From Gemmata massiliana (lineage in GTDB: Bacteria; Planctomycetota; Planctomycetia; Gemmatales; Gemmataceae), in the NCBI RefSeq assembly GCF_901538265.1, contig NZ_LR593886.1, positions 9,755,738-9,819,737 of the forward strand: 64,000 nt of DNA, read 5' to 3'. The number at the start of each line of letters is the position of its first letter. Position 1 is the stretch's first letter. The notes below the pieces were generated by a model. The model was not told the DNA's origin and made no database searches. It saw nothing but the letters and a program-made list of their open reading frames with translations. This document shows positions 49,331-57,373 of the stretch, piece after piece. Position numbers and translations under genes: made by a program.

Positions 49331-51139
49331 CTAAACCGTTAGCCCGACCGCGCGCATGAGCGCGAGGCCGTTACCATGCGGCACGACGCCCAGACGCATC
49401 GTGTAGTCAAACTGTAACTCACCGCCACCAAAGCCGTCGGAGAAGTGGACGTTCACGGCCCCGGGGATCGTGTCGGTCACCGCGGTCAGACTCAAATCGT
49501 GTGTCGTCACGAAGCCGATCGCACCGGCAGCCAGGAGCGCGCGCGTTACGCCCTCCGCACCCGCGACGCGGTCGGCCGAGTTGGTGCCCGCGAACAGTTC
49601 GTCGAGCAGGAACAAGAGCGGAAGCCCCCCCTCGCGAGTCGCGATGTCGAGCAAGAGCCGGACCTTCGTGACTTCCGCGAAGAAGCGCGATTTGCCTTCC
49701 TGGAGCGAGTCCTGCACTCGCATCGTGGCACCGAGCGCCAGGGGCGTAAGTGCAAAACTAGTCGCGCACACCACTCCGCCCGCGAGTGCTAGTACCGCGT
49801 TCACGCCGACGGCGCGTAACAGCGTGCTCTTACCCGACATATTCGACCCGCTCACGATCAGCACGCGAGGACCGGATTCGCCGCCGAGTGTGACGTCGTT
49901 CCGAATGCACTTCTCGGCGGGAATTAGCGGGTGCCCGACACCGGTTGCTGTGAGCCGCACCGGACCGGCTTCCACCGTTGGGTAAATGGCTGTGGGGTTC
50001 TCGTAAGCGTAGCCCGCGAGCGACGACAGTGCTTCCACCTCGCCCACGGCCCGGAGCCACCGCACGATGGCGAGCCCGGAACGTGCGCGCCACGCTTCGA
50101 GCTTGAACGCGAACCGCACGTTCCACACACGGAGCACCGCAATCGGAATAAAGAACGCATTTCGCCGGGCGTTATAGCCGTCGAGGAGCACCCGGAGCTG
50201 GTGAATCTGCTCGGACGGCAAGTACCCGTCCGCTCGCATCGCACTTTGGAGTTCTTTGAGCCGCGGTGCGTTGAATGCTTCGCGTTCTAGTCGGCCGAGG
50301 ACAGCTTCAAACAGCGACAGGTTCTCGGTCGCCCGGTCGAGCGGTGTGAGTATCACGCGCGCCCACGACACGAGCGGGAGCGCCAACACAAGCGACGGCA
50401 ACCCGAACACGAGCACAGGCAATGCAGACGTGCCGACGAAGAACCACCCGACCCACGCGAGCACGTTCGCCCAGCCGAGGAGTTCGATCGCCCACCACTT
50501 CCACGACGGTGGGGACTCGATCTGACCCGTCCCCCAATCCGCGAGCACGTGGTAGTCGGCGGCGGGAGCCTCGGCCCCGGCCACCGCGAGCGCTTCCCGC
50601 AAATCGAGGCGCGGGGTCAGATCGGCGACGGCTTCCTGGCGCGCTTTCACTTCCACGGGCGTGGCCGGCGCGAGTAACCACGCGGCCAGAGTGTCTTCAC
50701 CGGCCCGAGTGCGGCACGCGGTCACGCGCTCGAACACCGATCCGGCTCCGAAAAGGTCGAGGTCCGCGGCGTAAGGGTGCGCGTCGTTCGCGAAGCGTTC
50801 GCCTTGCCCCACTCCGCTGGGTTTGCCCGCGAACCGGTCGAGGCCGCCCGTGTAGAACCGCGCCGCACGATCGGCCCACGTTCGGCGCCGGCGCGTCGCC
50901 TCGAATGTCGCGACGAAGTACACGAACACGAGCGCCGGCAGCAGCGCGAACCACGGGGAAAAGAGCCCCGCGCCGAGTGCCAGCCCCGCGACAACGAGCG
51001 CCACCAGGAACGCCCCGAGGCGCGCGTAGCTGAGCGTGTCGAGGCGCGCCGTGAGAGTGGCCACGGTCGCCCGGCGCGCGGCCAATCGGTCGGTATAAAC
51101 GGCGGCGGGTGAAGACGGTGACAGTGGAACGTCACTCAC
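49331..51139 (-). CDS. Membrane-anchored MutS-like ATPase
   Basis: 602 residues. Two pairs of hydrophobic helices lie at about 42-80 (LGAFLVALVVAGLALGAGLF and ALLPALVFVYFVATF) and 215-260 (IELLGWANVLAWVGWFF, LPVLVFGLPSLVLALPL). The C-terminal MutS domain V has Walker A GSNMSGKST (about 430-438), Walker B LLFLLDELFAGTNS and FVTTHDL. The mismatch-recognition domain of MutS is absent. Proteins of this arrangement are known, but their role in DNA repair is not established. The membrane helices suggest a non-repair or membrane-linked role. Confidence 0.85.
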   Translation of the reverse strand: MSDVPLSPSSPAAVYTDRLAARRATVATLTARLDTLSYARLGAFLVALVVAGLALGAGLFSPWFALLPALVFVYFVATFEATRRRRTWADRAARFYTGGLDRFAGKPSGVGQGERFANDAHPYAADLDLFGAGSVFERVTACRTRAGEDTLAAWLLAPATPVEVKARQEAVADLTPRLDLREALAVAGAEAPAADYHVLADWGTGQIESPPSWKWWAIELLGWANVLAWVGWFFVGTSALPVLVFGLPSLVLALPLVSWARVILTPLDRATENLSLFEAVLGRLEREAFNAPRLKELQSAMRADGYLPSEQIHQLRVLLDGYNARRNAFFIPIAVLRVWNVRFAFKLEAWRARSGLAIVRWLRAVGEVEALSSLAGYAYENPTAIYPTVEAGPVRLTATGVGHPLIPAEKCIRNDVTLGGESGPRVLIVSGSNMSGKSTLLRAVGVNAVLALAGGVVCATSFALTPLALGATMRVQDSLQEGKSRFFAEVTKVRLLLDIATREGGLPLLFLLDELFAGTNSADRVAGAEGVTRALLAAGAIGFVTTHDLSLTAVTDTIPGAVNVHFSDGFGGGELQFDYTMRLGVVPHGNGLALMRAVGLTV

Positions 51140-51161
51140 TGAAGAGGTAGGAACGAACGCA

Positions 51162-51179
51162 GGGGCCGCGCGCGGCCCC
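51162..51179 (-). terminator. 18-bp perfect GC palindrome after the lectin-fold gene
   Basis: GGGGCCGCGCGCGGCCCC is an exact palindrome 39 bp beyond the stop of the 51218-52291 gene. No T-tract follows on the minus strand, so its role as terminator is uncertain. Confidence 0.4.
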
Positions 51180-51217
51180 CGTCGAAGGTCAAGTTTATGA
51201 ACCGAACTCCGGCGCGG

Positions 51218-52291
51218 TCACGGGGTCGTGACGTTGGCGCTGATTTTGTACGCCCCGGTCGAGTCGCAGTTCCACGGGCTGGGCGAGATCCGCACATAGA
51301 GCTTGCCGTTCTCGGTGACCTTCCCCTTATACGACGCGCCGATGACGAATGGGGTGCCGTTCGCGCCGATGCGCCCGACCACCTGACCCGGGACACCGAT
51401 TCGCGGCATCCCGCCCACCACCACACCTCCACCGGCGTGACCGGGTAGTCCGCCCGGCTCGGACATGTACTGCCCCGGTCCCTGCGGCCACTGGTCGATC
51501 TTGCCCGTCGCGGTCACTTCCAGTTGCTGCCCGGCACTGACTTCGATGGCCGTTTCCAGCCAGTCGGCCTGGTTCATTTTCGCGTACTTGGCCGCGTCCA
51601 GCGCGAATTCCGAGGCCGACGCGGACACGACCGACCGAAACGTGCGGATGTCCGAGAGCCTCACGGTCGCATCGCCGAAATACTTGGTGCGCACCTTCAG
51701 CGCGCTGATGTCCATTCGCCCCTTGATGGTGAACTCGGCCGTTTCGATCGTGTCGTGGTCGCGCAGTTCTAGTTGGTCGAGTGCGAGTTTGCTCTCCAAG
51801 AGTTTGAGAACCGTCTTCGAGCGCCGGTTCACTTCCGCGTCCTCGCTTTTGGACGCGCGGCGCAGTGCGGGAACTGCGAATTGGCCGATGTTGGCAAGTG
51901 TTTGTTCCGCGTCCTCGCGCGTGCGGAACTCGGGCGAAGCGAGGTCAGCGATCGCCTTATCAATTTTCACTTCCGTTCCGTCAGGGTAGCGGAACCCGAA
52001 CTCCAGGCGCCGGACCTCGGCCACCGGGACCATTAGTTTGCCGTACCTCGTAGCGATCACCAGCGCCGGTTCCATCAGCGACACCTTCATCACCGTGTCG
52101 TCCACCATGCGGATCTCGAACAGCACGAGATCTTTTTTGGATTCGATCTTTGCGGCCGGTCCGCTGGCCTTTCCCCCGTCCGGTTTGCTTTCCTTGGAGG
52201 GCTGGCTCCCAGGAACCAGCGGTTGCGCACTCGATGTGGTCCACCCGACAACCGCGACCAGAAGGGCCGCGGGAACGACGCGCGTGAGCAT
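51218..52291 (-). CDS. Secreted protein with LecA-like C-terminal fold
   Basis: 357 residues from ATG 52291. A signal peptide (LTRVVPAALLVAVVGWTTSSAQ) precedes a region with ESKKDLVLFEIRMVDDTV and a PVAEVRRLEFGFR beta segment. A central helical stretch (EDAEQTLANIGQFAVPALRRA) reads like a HEAT-type repeat. The C-terminal 130 residues (from SAGQQLEVTATGKI, ending GKLYVRISPSPWNCDSTGAY) resemble the galactose-binding beta-sandwich of PA-IL/LecA. Ligand and role are unknown. It is preceded by the epimerase gene on the same strand. Confidence 0.68.
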   Translation of the reverse strand: MLTRVVPAALLVAVVGWTTSSAQPLVPGSQPSKESKPDGGKASGPAAKIESKKDLVLFEIRMVDDTVMKVSLMEPALVIATRYGKLMVPVAEVRRLEFGFRYPDGTEVKIDKAIADLASPEFRTREDAEQTLANIGQFAVPALRRASKSEDAEVNRRSKTVLKLLESKLALDQLELRDHDTIETAEFTIKGRMDISALKVRTKYFGDATVRLSDIRTFRSVVSASASEFALDAAKYAKMNQADWLETAIEVSAGQQLEVTATGKIDQWPQGPGQYMSEPGGLPGHAGGGVVVGGMPRIGVPGQVVGRIGANGTPFVIGASYKGKVTENGKLYVRISPSPWNCDSTGAYKISANVTTP

Positions 52292-52434
52292 GGTATCACC
52301 TCGCGAAACGTGAACCGAATTGTTTCGCAACCGATGATACCGCGCCCAAGGGTGAAATGTGGGAACCGTTACGTTCGTGAAAGCGCGGCGACAAAGACAA
52401 AGATGCACGGGATTTCAACCCCGGACACCTGCGG

Positions 52435-53445
52435 CTATTTGGCCACGTGCCCCTTGTACCAGTCGAGCGCCTGCTTCATCCCCTCATCGAACAGCACGCG
52501 CGGGGTGTACCCGAGCTTGGTTCGCGCCTTCGCGATGGAGAAATCGAGGTTCAGTCCGGCGAACTTCAGTTGTGCCTGGGTGATGCGCGGCGGGTGCGGC
52601 TTGTTCTTCCGCCGGAATACTCCCTCGCGCCAGTTCGCCCCGATGCGCGCGAGCCACACCGGAACCGGCGGGAACCCGCGCGGGCGCTTCAACCCGAGTC
52701 CGTCCGCCACCGTCTCGAAGAACCGGCGCTTGCTCACGAACTCGCCGTCGGTGATGTTGAACACTTCGCCCACGGTGCCTTCCGCCGGCGCATCAATGGC
52801 GAGCATCACCGCGTCCGCGATATTGCCCACGAACGTCGTGTTCAGTGCGAAGCGCCCGCGCGCGATGTACATGACGCTCCGCTCTTTCAACCGATCCGCG
52901 AGGCGCGGGAGTACCGTGCGGTCGCGCGGGCCGTACACGAATCCCGGCCGCAGAATTACAACCGGCACCTTTTGCTTGCGGTGGTACTGGAGCGCGAGGC
53001 GCTCAGCTTCGACCTTCGATTGTGTGTAGCCGTCGATGTGATCGTTCGGCAGCGGCTCGGTTTCGTCCGTGCCGTAGTGGTGCCGGGCCGCGTACACACC
53101 GAGCGAGCTGACATGAACGACCCGGTGAAGCGACCGACCAAGGGTCGCGTCGAGCAAATGACGCAGCCCCTCTACATTCACCGCGCGGTACCCGTCCACG
53201 TGCCCCCAGTCGCCGACCTTCGCGGCGCAGTTCACAACGACGTCGCAGCCCTCGATGGCCCGCGCGAGCGCGTCCGCGTCCGTCAGATCCCCGCGAACCA
53301 CAGTGGCCCCGAGCGATTCGAGGAACGCGGTGTCGCTCCCCGCGCGGGCGAGCGTGCGAACCGTGTCCCCGCGGCGAACGAGTACTTCGGCGACGTGCGA
53401 ACCGACGAACCCGGTCGCACCGGTGAGTAGAATCGTGTGAGGCAT
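52435..53445 (-). CDS. NAD-dependent epimerase/dehydratase (3-beta-HSD/HpnA-like extended SDR)
   Basis: 336 residues. The nucleotide site is LLTGATGFVGSHVAEVL. The catalytic Tyr-Lys are in DGYTQSKVEAERL, and VVILRPGFVYGPRD is typical of the extended SDRs that act on sugar nucleotides, steroids or hopanoid precursors. The branch with 3-beta-hydroxysteroid dehydrogenase and HpnA fits best. The C-terminal segment (FRRKNKPHPPRITQAQ) is basic. The gene is divergent from the TPR/DUF3299 gene at 53613. Confidence 0.88.
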   Translation of the reverse strand: MPHTILLTGATGFVGSHVAEVLVRRGDTVRTLARAGSDTAFLESLGATVVRGDLTDADALARAIEGCDVVVNCAAKVGDWGHVDGYRAVNVEGLRHLLDATLGRSLHRVVHVSSLGVYAARHHYGTDETEPLPNDHIDGYTQSKVEAERLALQYHRKQKVPVVILRPGFVYGPRDRTVLPRLADRLKERSVMYIARGRFALNTTFVGNIADAVMLAIDAPAEGTVGEVFNITDGEFVSKRRFFETVADGLGLKRPRGFPPVPVWLARIGANWREGVFRRKNKPHPPRITQAQLKFAGLNLDFSIAKARTKLGYTPRVLFDEGMKQALDWYKGHVAK

Positions 53446-53612
53446 CGCGTGTTCCGAGTTCCGCGGTCCGGGGTCCGTGCGGGAACCCGGAGCTTTGCTG
53501 ATTGCGAAGCAGCGGATGTTCTGGGAAACGGTGTGAGAACGGCAAGGTTCGGAAGAACCGAACCGGGTATAGTGAAATCACGTGGGAAACGGCACCGCGG
53601 GGACCGAACGCG

Positions 53613-54923
53613 ATGAACACATTCTGTGGGCGGGCACTCGTGTGCGCTCTCGTGGCGCTGGTGGTGCCGGTGGGAGCGCGGGCCGGATTGCACTATTCCG
53701 GTGAGCAGTTCGCGGAGTTGCCGAGCCGCCCGTCTGGGTTCTTGACCGACCACCGTGCCCTGAGAGCTGCCGGACGCGAGCGCCCCGACGGATTGCCGTC
53801 CCCCCTCCGAGACGACTACCTTGCTGCCGCCACGCGACTAGAGAAACTCGCGAAAACGCGGGCACTGACGGCTGACGAGGTCGCGGACCTCGGCGCGGTT
53901 TACGTTCGGCTTGGCAAAAACGAGAGCGCCCTTAACGCACTTGTCCCCGCCGTCCGCAAGTTCCCCGAGCACTTCCGAATTGCCGCAAACCTCGGCACCG
54001 CGTTCCAACTGACGGGTGACCTCGAACGCGCGGGCGTGCAACTCGAAGAAGCCGTTCGACTCGCCCCCGCGAAACTCAAACCGTTCGAGCAGGCGCATCT
54101 CAAACTCGTGCGCCTGCGACTCAAGGAAGGTAAGGCCGCGAACCAGCCGGCAATGATCGATGACCTGTTCGGGGTGAAGTTTGTCGGTGCGTCCGGCTCA
54201 CCCGAAGCGGGCGCACTCGCAGACGCAGAGCGGAAGAAACTCCCCACCGACGCACTGACTACCATCGAACAACTCGCGCTCTGGCTGCCCGCGGATGCGC
54301 GTCTCCTGTGGCAATTCGGCGAAGTGTGTAACGCTCTCGGCGACGTACGCTCAGCAGTGGCAGCACTCGACGGCTGCGTCACCGAGTTTGCGCTCGGGTC
54401 GCCCGACCTCCGCAAGCGCCGGCTCGTATACCGCGCAGCGGCCGACGAACTTGCGAAGAAACCTGAGCACGAACAGCACCGCGGGACGCTGAAAACCAAA
54501 TCGTCGCGCCCGCTGATTAAGGCGTTCGATGAAGCGCTCCTGCCCACGATCGAGAGCGACAAGACCAACGCCCTGCCCTGGCCGGTTCTCGCCGCGACGA
54601 GCATCAACGCTAAAGGGCAACCGGCGTTCGTGAAATACCTGGAGCAACTCGACGGCAAAACGGTCGCGCTCACCGGATTCATGCAACCGGTGAAGGACGA
54701 GCTCGCGGCGCGTGAGTTCCTGTTGCTCGAGTACCCGGTGGGGTGCTGGTTCTGCGAAGTGCCCGACCCAACCGGGCTATTAAACGTGGAATTGAAAGCG
54801 GGCAAAACAGCCGAGTTCCGCAAGGGGCTTATCAAGGTTACGGGTACACTTGTACTCAACCGCTCGGACCCCGAGGGCTACCTCTTCTCACTAAAAGACG
54901 CCCGGATCGGTGAGGCTGATTAA
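53613..54923 (+). CDS. Secreted TPR protein with DUF3299-like C-terminus
   Basis: 436 residues from ATG 53613. A signal peptide (TFCGRALVCALVALVVPVGARA) is followed by TPR-like helices (LTADEVADLGAVYVRLG, HFRIAANLGTAFQLTG, ERAGVQLEEAVRLAPAK). The C-terminal 110 residues (VALTGFMQPV... FLLLEYPVGCWFCEVPDPTGLLNVEL... GYLFSLKDARI) match DUF3299, a small beta-barrel-like domain of unknown role. It presumably acts outside the cytoplasm. The stop is followed by the inverted repeat at 54936-55048. Confidence 0.8.
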   Translation: MNTFCGRALVCALVALVVPVGARAGLHYSGEQFAELPSRPSGFLTDHRALRAAGRERPDGLPSPLRDDYLAAATRLEKLAKTRALTADEVADLGAVYVRLGKNESALNALVPAVRKFPEHFRIAANLGTAFQLTGDLERAGVQLEEAVRLAPAKLKPFEQAHLKLVRLRLKEGKAANQPAMIDDLFGVKFVGASGSPEAGALADAERKKLPTDALTTIEQLALWLPADARLLWQFGEVCNALGDVRSAVAALDGCVTEFALGSPDLRKRRLVYRAAADELAKKPEHEQHRGTLKTKSSRPLIKAFDEALLPTIESDKTNALPWPVLAATSINAKGQPAFVKYLEQLDGKTVALTGFMQPVKDELAAREFLLLEYPVGCWFCEVPDPTGLLNVELKAGKTAEFRKGLIKVTGTLVLNRSDPEGYLFSLKDARIGEAD

Positions 54924-54935
54924 GATGGAGTTACA

Positions 54936-55048
54936 AAGCCGCCACGGATAAACACAGAGAACACGGATTAAGCAGAACAGGGATCCGTAAGCCGGAAGCG
55001 AATGTTTTTTGCCTGATCCGTGTTCTCTGTGTTTATCCGTGGCGGCTT
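54936..55048. repeat. Long inverted repeat, CGGATAA type, copy 2
   Basis: The left arm 54936-54974 (containing GCCACGGATAAACACAGAG) and right arm 55010-55048 are reverse complements over 39 bp with about two mismatches around a 35-base loop. It is related to the repeat at 22986-23128. It lies between the TPR gene and the convergent small basic gene. Confidence 0.78.
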
Positions 55049-55065
55049 CGCTTCTGCACCCGGCA

Positions 55066-55095
55066 GAAAACGAAAACAGCCGGGAGATTCCCGGC
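55066..55095 (-). terminator. Rho-independent terminator for the 36-residue gene
   Basis: On the minus strand GCCGGGA and TCCCGGC (55079-55095) pair with a 3-base loop, followed by TGTTTTCGTTTT. It lies 28 bp beyond the stop of the small basic gene. Confidence 0.72.
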
Positions 55096-55122
55096 CGCTC
55101 GTTGCAACACCGTCGTGATACT

Positions 55123-55233
55123 TTAGCGCACGCCGCCCTTGTACTTTTTCGTGCTGCGGAGTTTGTGCTTGCGGGCCTTGCGGCGCTTCTTGGAGGCGTT
55201 CCGCTGGCTCTTCGGTGCGTGTTGAATACCCAT
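55123..55233 (-). CDS. 36-residue very basic protein of unknown function
   Basis: The frame from ATG 55233 codes MGIQHAPKSQRNASKKRR and ends KLRSTKKYKGGVR. About 40% of residues are Lys/Arg, with no acidic residues. A ribosome site (GGAGAA) lies 6 bases before the start, and a good terminator follows the stop. Such tiny basic proteins can be ribosomal or nucleic-acid binding, but I do not recognise this one. Confidence 0.68.
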   Translation of the reverse strand: MGIQHAPKSQRNASKKRRKARKHKLRSTKKYKGGVR

Positions 55234-55308
55234 TGTCGGTTCTCCGGTATGTGTATGCGAAGACCGGCATTCTAGCGGGGCCGGCAACCTTTGCCCACGC
55301 CACTCACC

Positions 55309-56718
55309 TCACCACGGTTTGCCCAGAGCCTTTGCGGTAAGGTCGTAGCCGTCGGCGGCCGTGATTTTCACCCGGACGAAGTCACCGGGCTTGAGGTTTT
55401 TGCCCTTCACTCGCACTTCGCAATCGATTTCCGGCGCGTCCGCGTAGGTGCGCCCGCGGAAATGGTTCGCGAACTCCGGGTCCGGGCCGTCGATAATGAC
55501 CGGGTGCTCTTTATCGACCTGGGCCTCTGCCCACCCGAACGCGACCCGCTGTTGTACTTCCATGATCGCGGCCACGCGCGTCTGCTTCACGTCTTCCGGA
55601 ATGTGACCATCGAGCTTCTCGGCAGGTGTGCCCGGTTCGAGTGAGTAGGGGAACACGCCGACGCGCTCGAATTTGAAATCCGCGACGAACTGTTTGAGTT
55701 CCTCGTACTCCGCGTCCGTTTCGCCGGGGAATCCCGTGATGAACGTGGTGCGGATCGCGAGGTCCGGCCACTGCTCCCGCAAGCGCAGGAGCAGTTTTTC
55801 GGTCGCGGCGCGGTCCACGCGGCGGATCATGCGTTTCAGCACGCGGTCGTTGATGTGCTGGAGCGGCATGTCCAGGTACGGGATGATCTTTTTGGCGCCG
55901 GCGAACGTTTCGATCAGCTCGTCCGAAATGTGTTCGGGATAGGCGTAGAGCGTGCGAACCCACTCAATGCCGTCGACCTTATCGAGCTCGCGCAGCAATT
56001 CCGCGAGCCGCGTGCAGCCGTATAGGTCCATCCCGTAGTAAGTGGTGTCCTGGGCCACGATGATGAGTTCGCGCACGCCATCGGCGGCGAGTTCGTGGGC
56101 CTCGCGGATGATCTCCTCGATCGGCTTCGTCACGTGCTTCCCACGCATCTTCGGGATCGCGCAGTACGTGCAGAGCCGATCACACCCCTCGCTGATCTTG
56201 AGGTACGCGAAGTGGCGCGGGGTGATGCGCAGGCGGGCGGTGTCCTCAAGGGCACGGACCGGGGCCGGGCGGAACAGGGACTTCTGCTCGTCGCGCTGGG
56301 AGACGGCACGGTCTACGACGTCCGCGATCTCCTCGCGCCCGAACACGCCGACGATCTGATCGACTTCGGGCACCTGTTCGAGGAGCACGTCGCGTTGGCG
56401 CTCGGCCATGCACCCGGCCACGACTACAGCACCAACCTTACCGGCTCTCTTGAGGTCGAGCATCTCGCGAATGACCGCGAGCGACTCTTGGCGGGCCGGT
56501 TCGATGAACCCGCACGTGTTCACAATGACCACGTCCGCGCCATCAGCCCCGGGTTGGAGCGCGTAGCCGTCCTGGGCGAGTTTCCCGAGCATCCGCTCGC
56601 TGTCCACGGTGTTCTTCGGGCAGCCCAAACTAATGAATGCGTAGTTCCCCTTGGATTCGGGGGCGCGGGGCGCGCCGGTTCCGGGACTTGAGGTCAGCGG
56701 GAGACTCTTCACGGACAT
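55309..56718 (-). CDS. rimO: Ribosomal protein S12 methylthiotransferase RimO
   Basis: 469 residues from ATG 56718. The N-terminal methylthiotransferase domain has cysteines in SLGCPKN, NTCGFIE and VAGCMAE. The radical-SAM motif is CDRLCTYCAIP, with KISEG before it. A C-terminal TRAM-type region ends the protein. RimO adds a methylthio group to Asp88 of S12 using two [4Fe-4S] clusters. The Fe-S need links it in theme to the Nfu protein at 17340. An ATG at 56748 would add 10 residues. Confidence 0.94.
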   Translation of the reverse strand: MSVKSLPLTSSPGTGAPRAPESKGNYAFISLGCPKNTVDSERMLGKLAQDGYALQPGADGADVVIVNTCGFIEPARQESLAVIREMLDLKRAGKVGAVVVAGCMAERQRDVLLEQVPEVDQIVGVFGREEIADVVDRAVSQRDEQKSLFRPAPVRALEDTARLRITPRHFAYLKISEGCDRLCTYCAIPKMRGKHVTKPIEEIIREAHELAADGVRELIIVAQDTTYYGMDLYGCTRLAELLRELDKVDGIEWVRTLYAYPEHISDELIETFAGAKKIIPYLDMPLQHINDRVLKRMIRRVDRAATEKLLLRLREQWPDLAIRTTFITGFPGETDAEYEELKQFVADFKFERVGVFPYSLEPGTPAEKLDGHIPEDVKQTRVAAIMEVQQRVAFGWAEAQVDKEHPVIIDGPDPEFANHFRGRTYADAPEIDCEVRVKGKNLKPGDFVRVKITAADGYDLTAKALGKPW

Positions 56719-57373
56719 TCGGTGGTGGCCCGGCGTGGTGTTCGGCAAAGATCGAACTGTTTTTATAGGGGCGCGGAGCGGGACGTGTCAAGCGGCACGG
56801 GGCCGGCACAGGGAAGTTGTTACAAACATTATTCTCACGTGTTCGATTGTGAAGCACTCGACCCGCGGGCCGTGGAGGTGCCGGTTAGGTTGTTACAAAC
56901 ATTAATTCCCAAGTGTCCGGTTGTCGGGCGCCGGGGGCCACCAACTATCACAATTGATGACAGATTAGGTTCAGATCGTTGATAAGCACTGTCGCCGGTA
57001 GGCTCGGGAACCCGTTCTTTGGTCGATGTTTAGCAATTATCGCATTTTCATATGACATACACGACAATCGGCTCCTGCATTCACGAAATCCAAGGTTTCA
57101 CGCCCCGACAGCACAATTCCGAGATTTGTGCGCCGCAAACGAAACGACCGTACTTTCCCGTGCGAAGACACATCCGGCTCATAGCCTTCTCATAGACTGC
57201 GGGCATACTGGAAGTGCATCTGTATCCGACCACCCTGAACCGATTGACACGCGGCCACGTTCCCGAGTGCGAAACTTAACGCGCCGCAACGTGTTCCCCT
57301 GTTGTGTCACCATCTGATCTGATTGGTTTTTGACACGGAACGTGTAGTCCATAAACACCACGCGGGTACCATC
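56719..57373. other. 655-bp AT-richer region upstream of the giant surface gene
   Basis: No credible gene. It contains a 35-bp imperfect direct repeat (56816-56850 and 56889-56924), each copy opening GTTGTTACAAACATTA. The rest up to 57373 is AT-richer than its surroundings (for example TTATCGCATTTTCATATGAC near 57040). It must hold divergent promoters for rimO and the surface protein. Confidence 0.55.
56816..56924. repeat. Imperfect 35-bp direct repeat in the divergent promoter region
   Basis: Copy 1 is at 56816-56850, copy 2 at 56889-56924, start to start 73 bp. Both begin GTTGTTACAAACATTA and end in TTGT. TTGTTACAA is itself nearly palindromic, as an operator half-site would be. The spacing is about seven helical turns. 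Confidence 0.65.
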
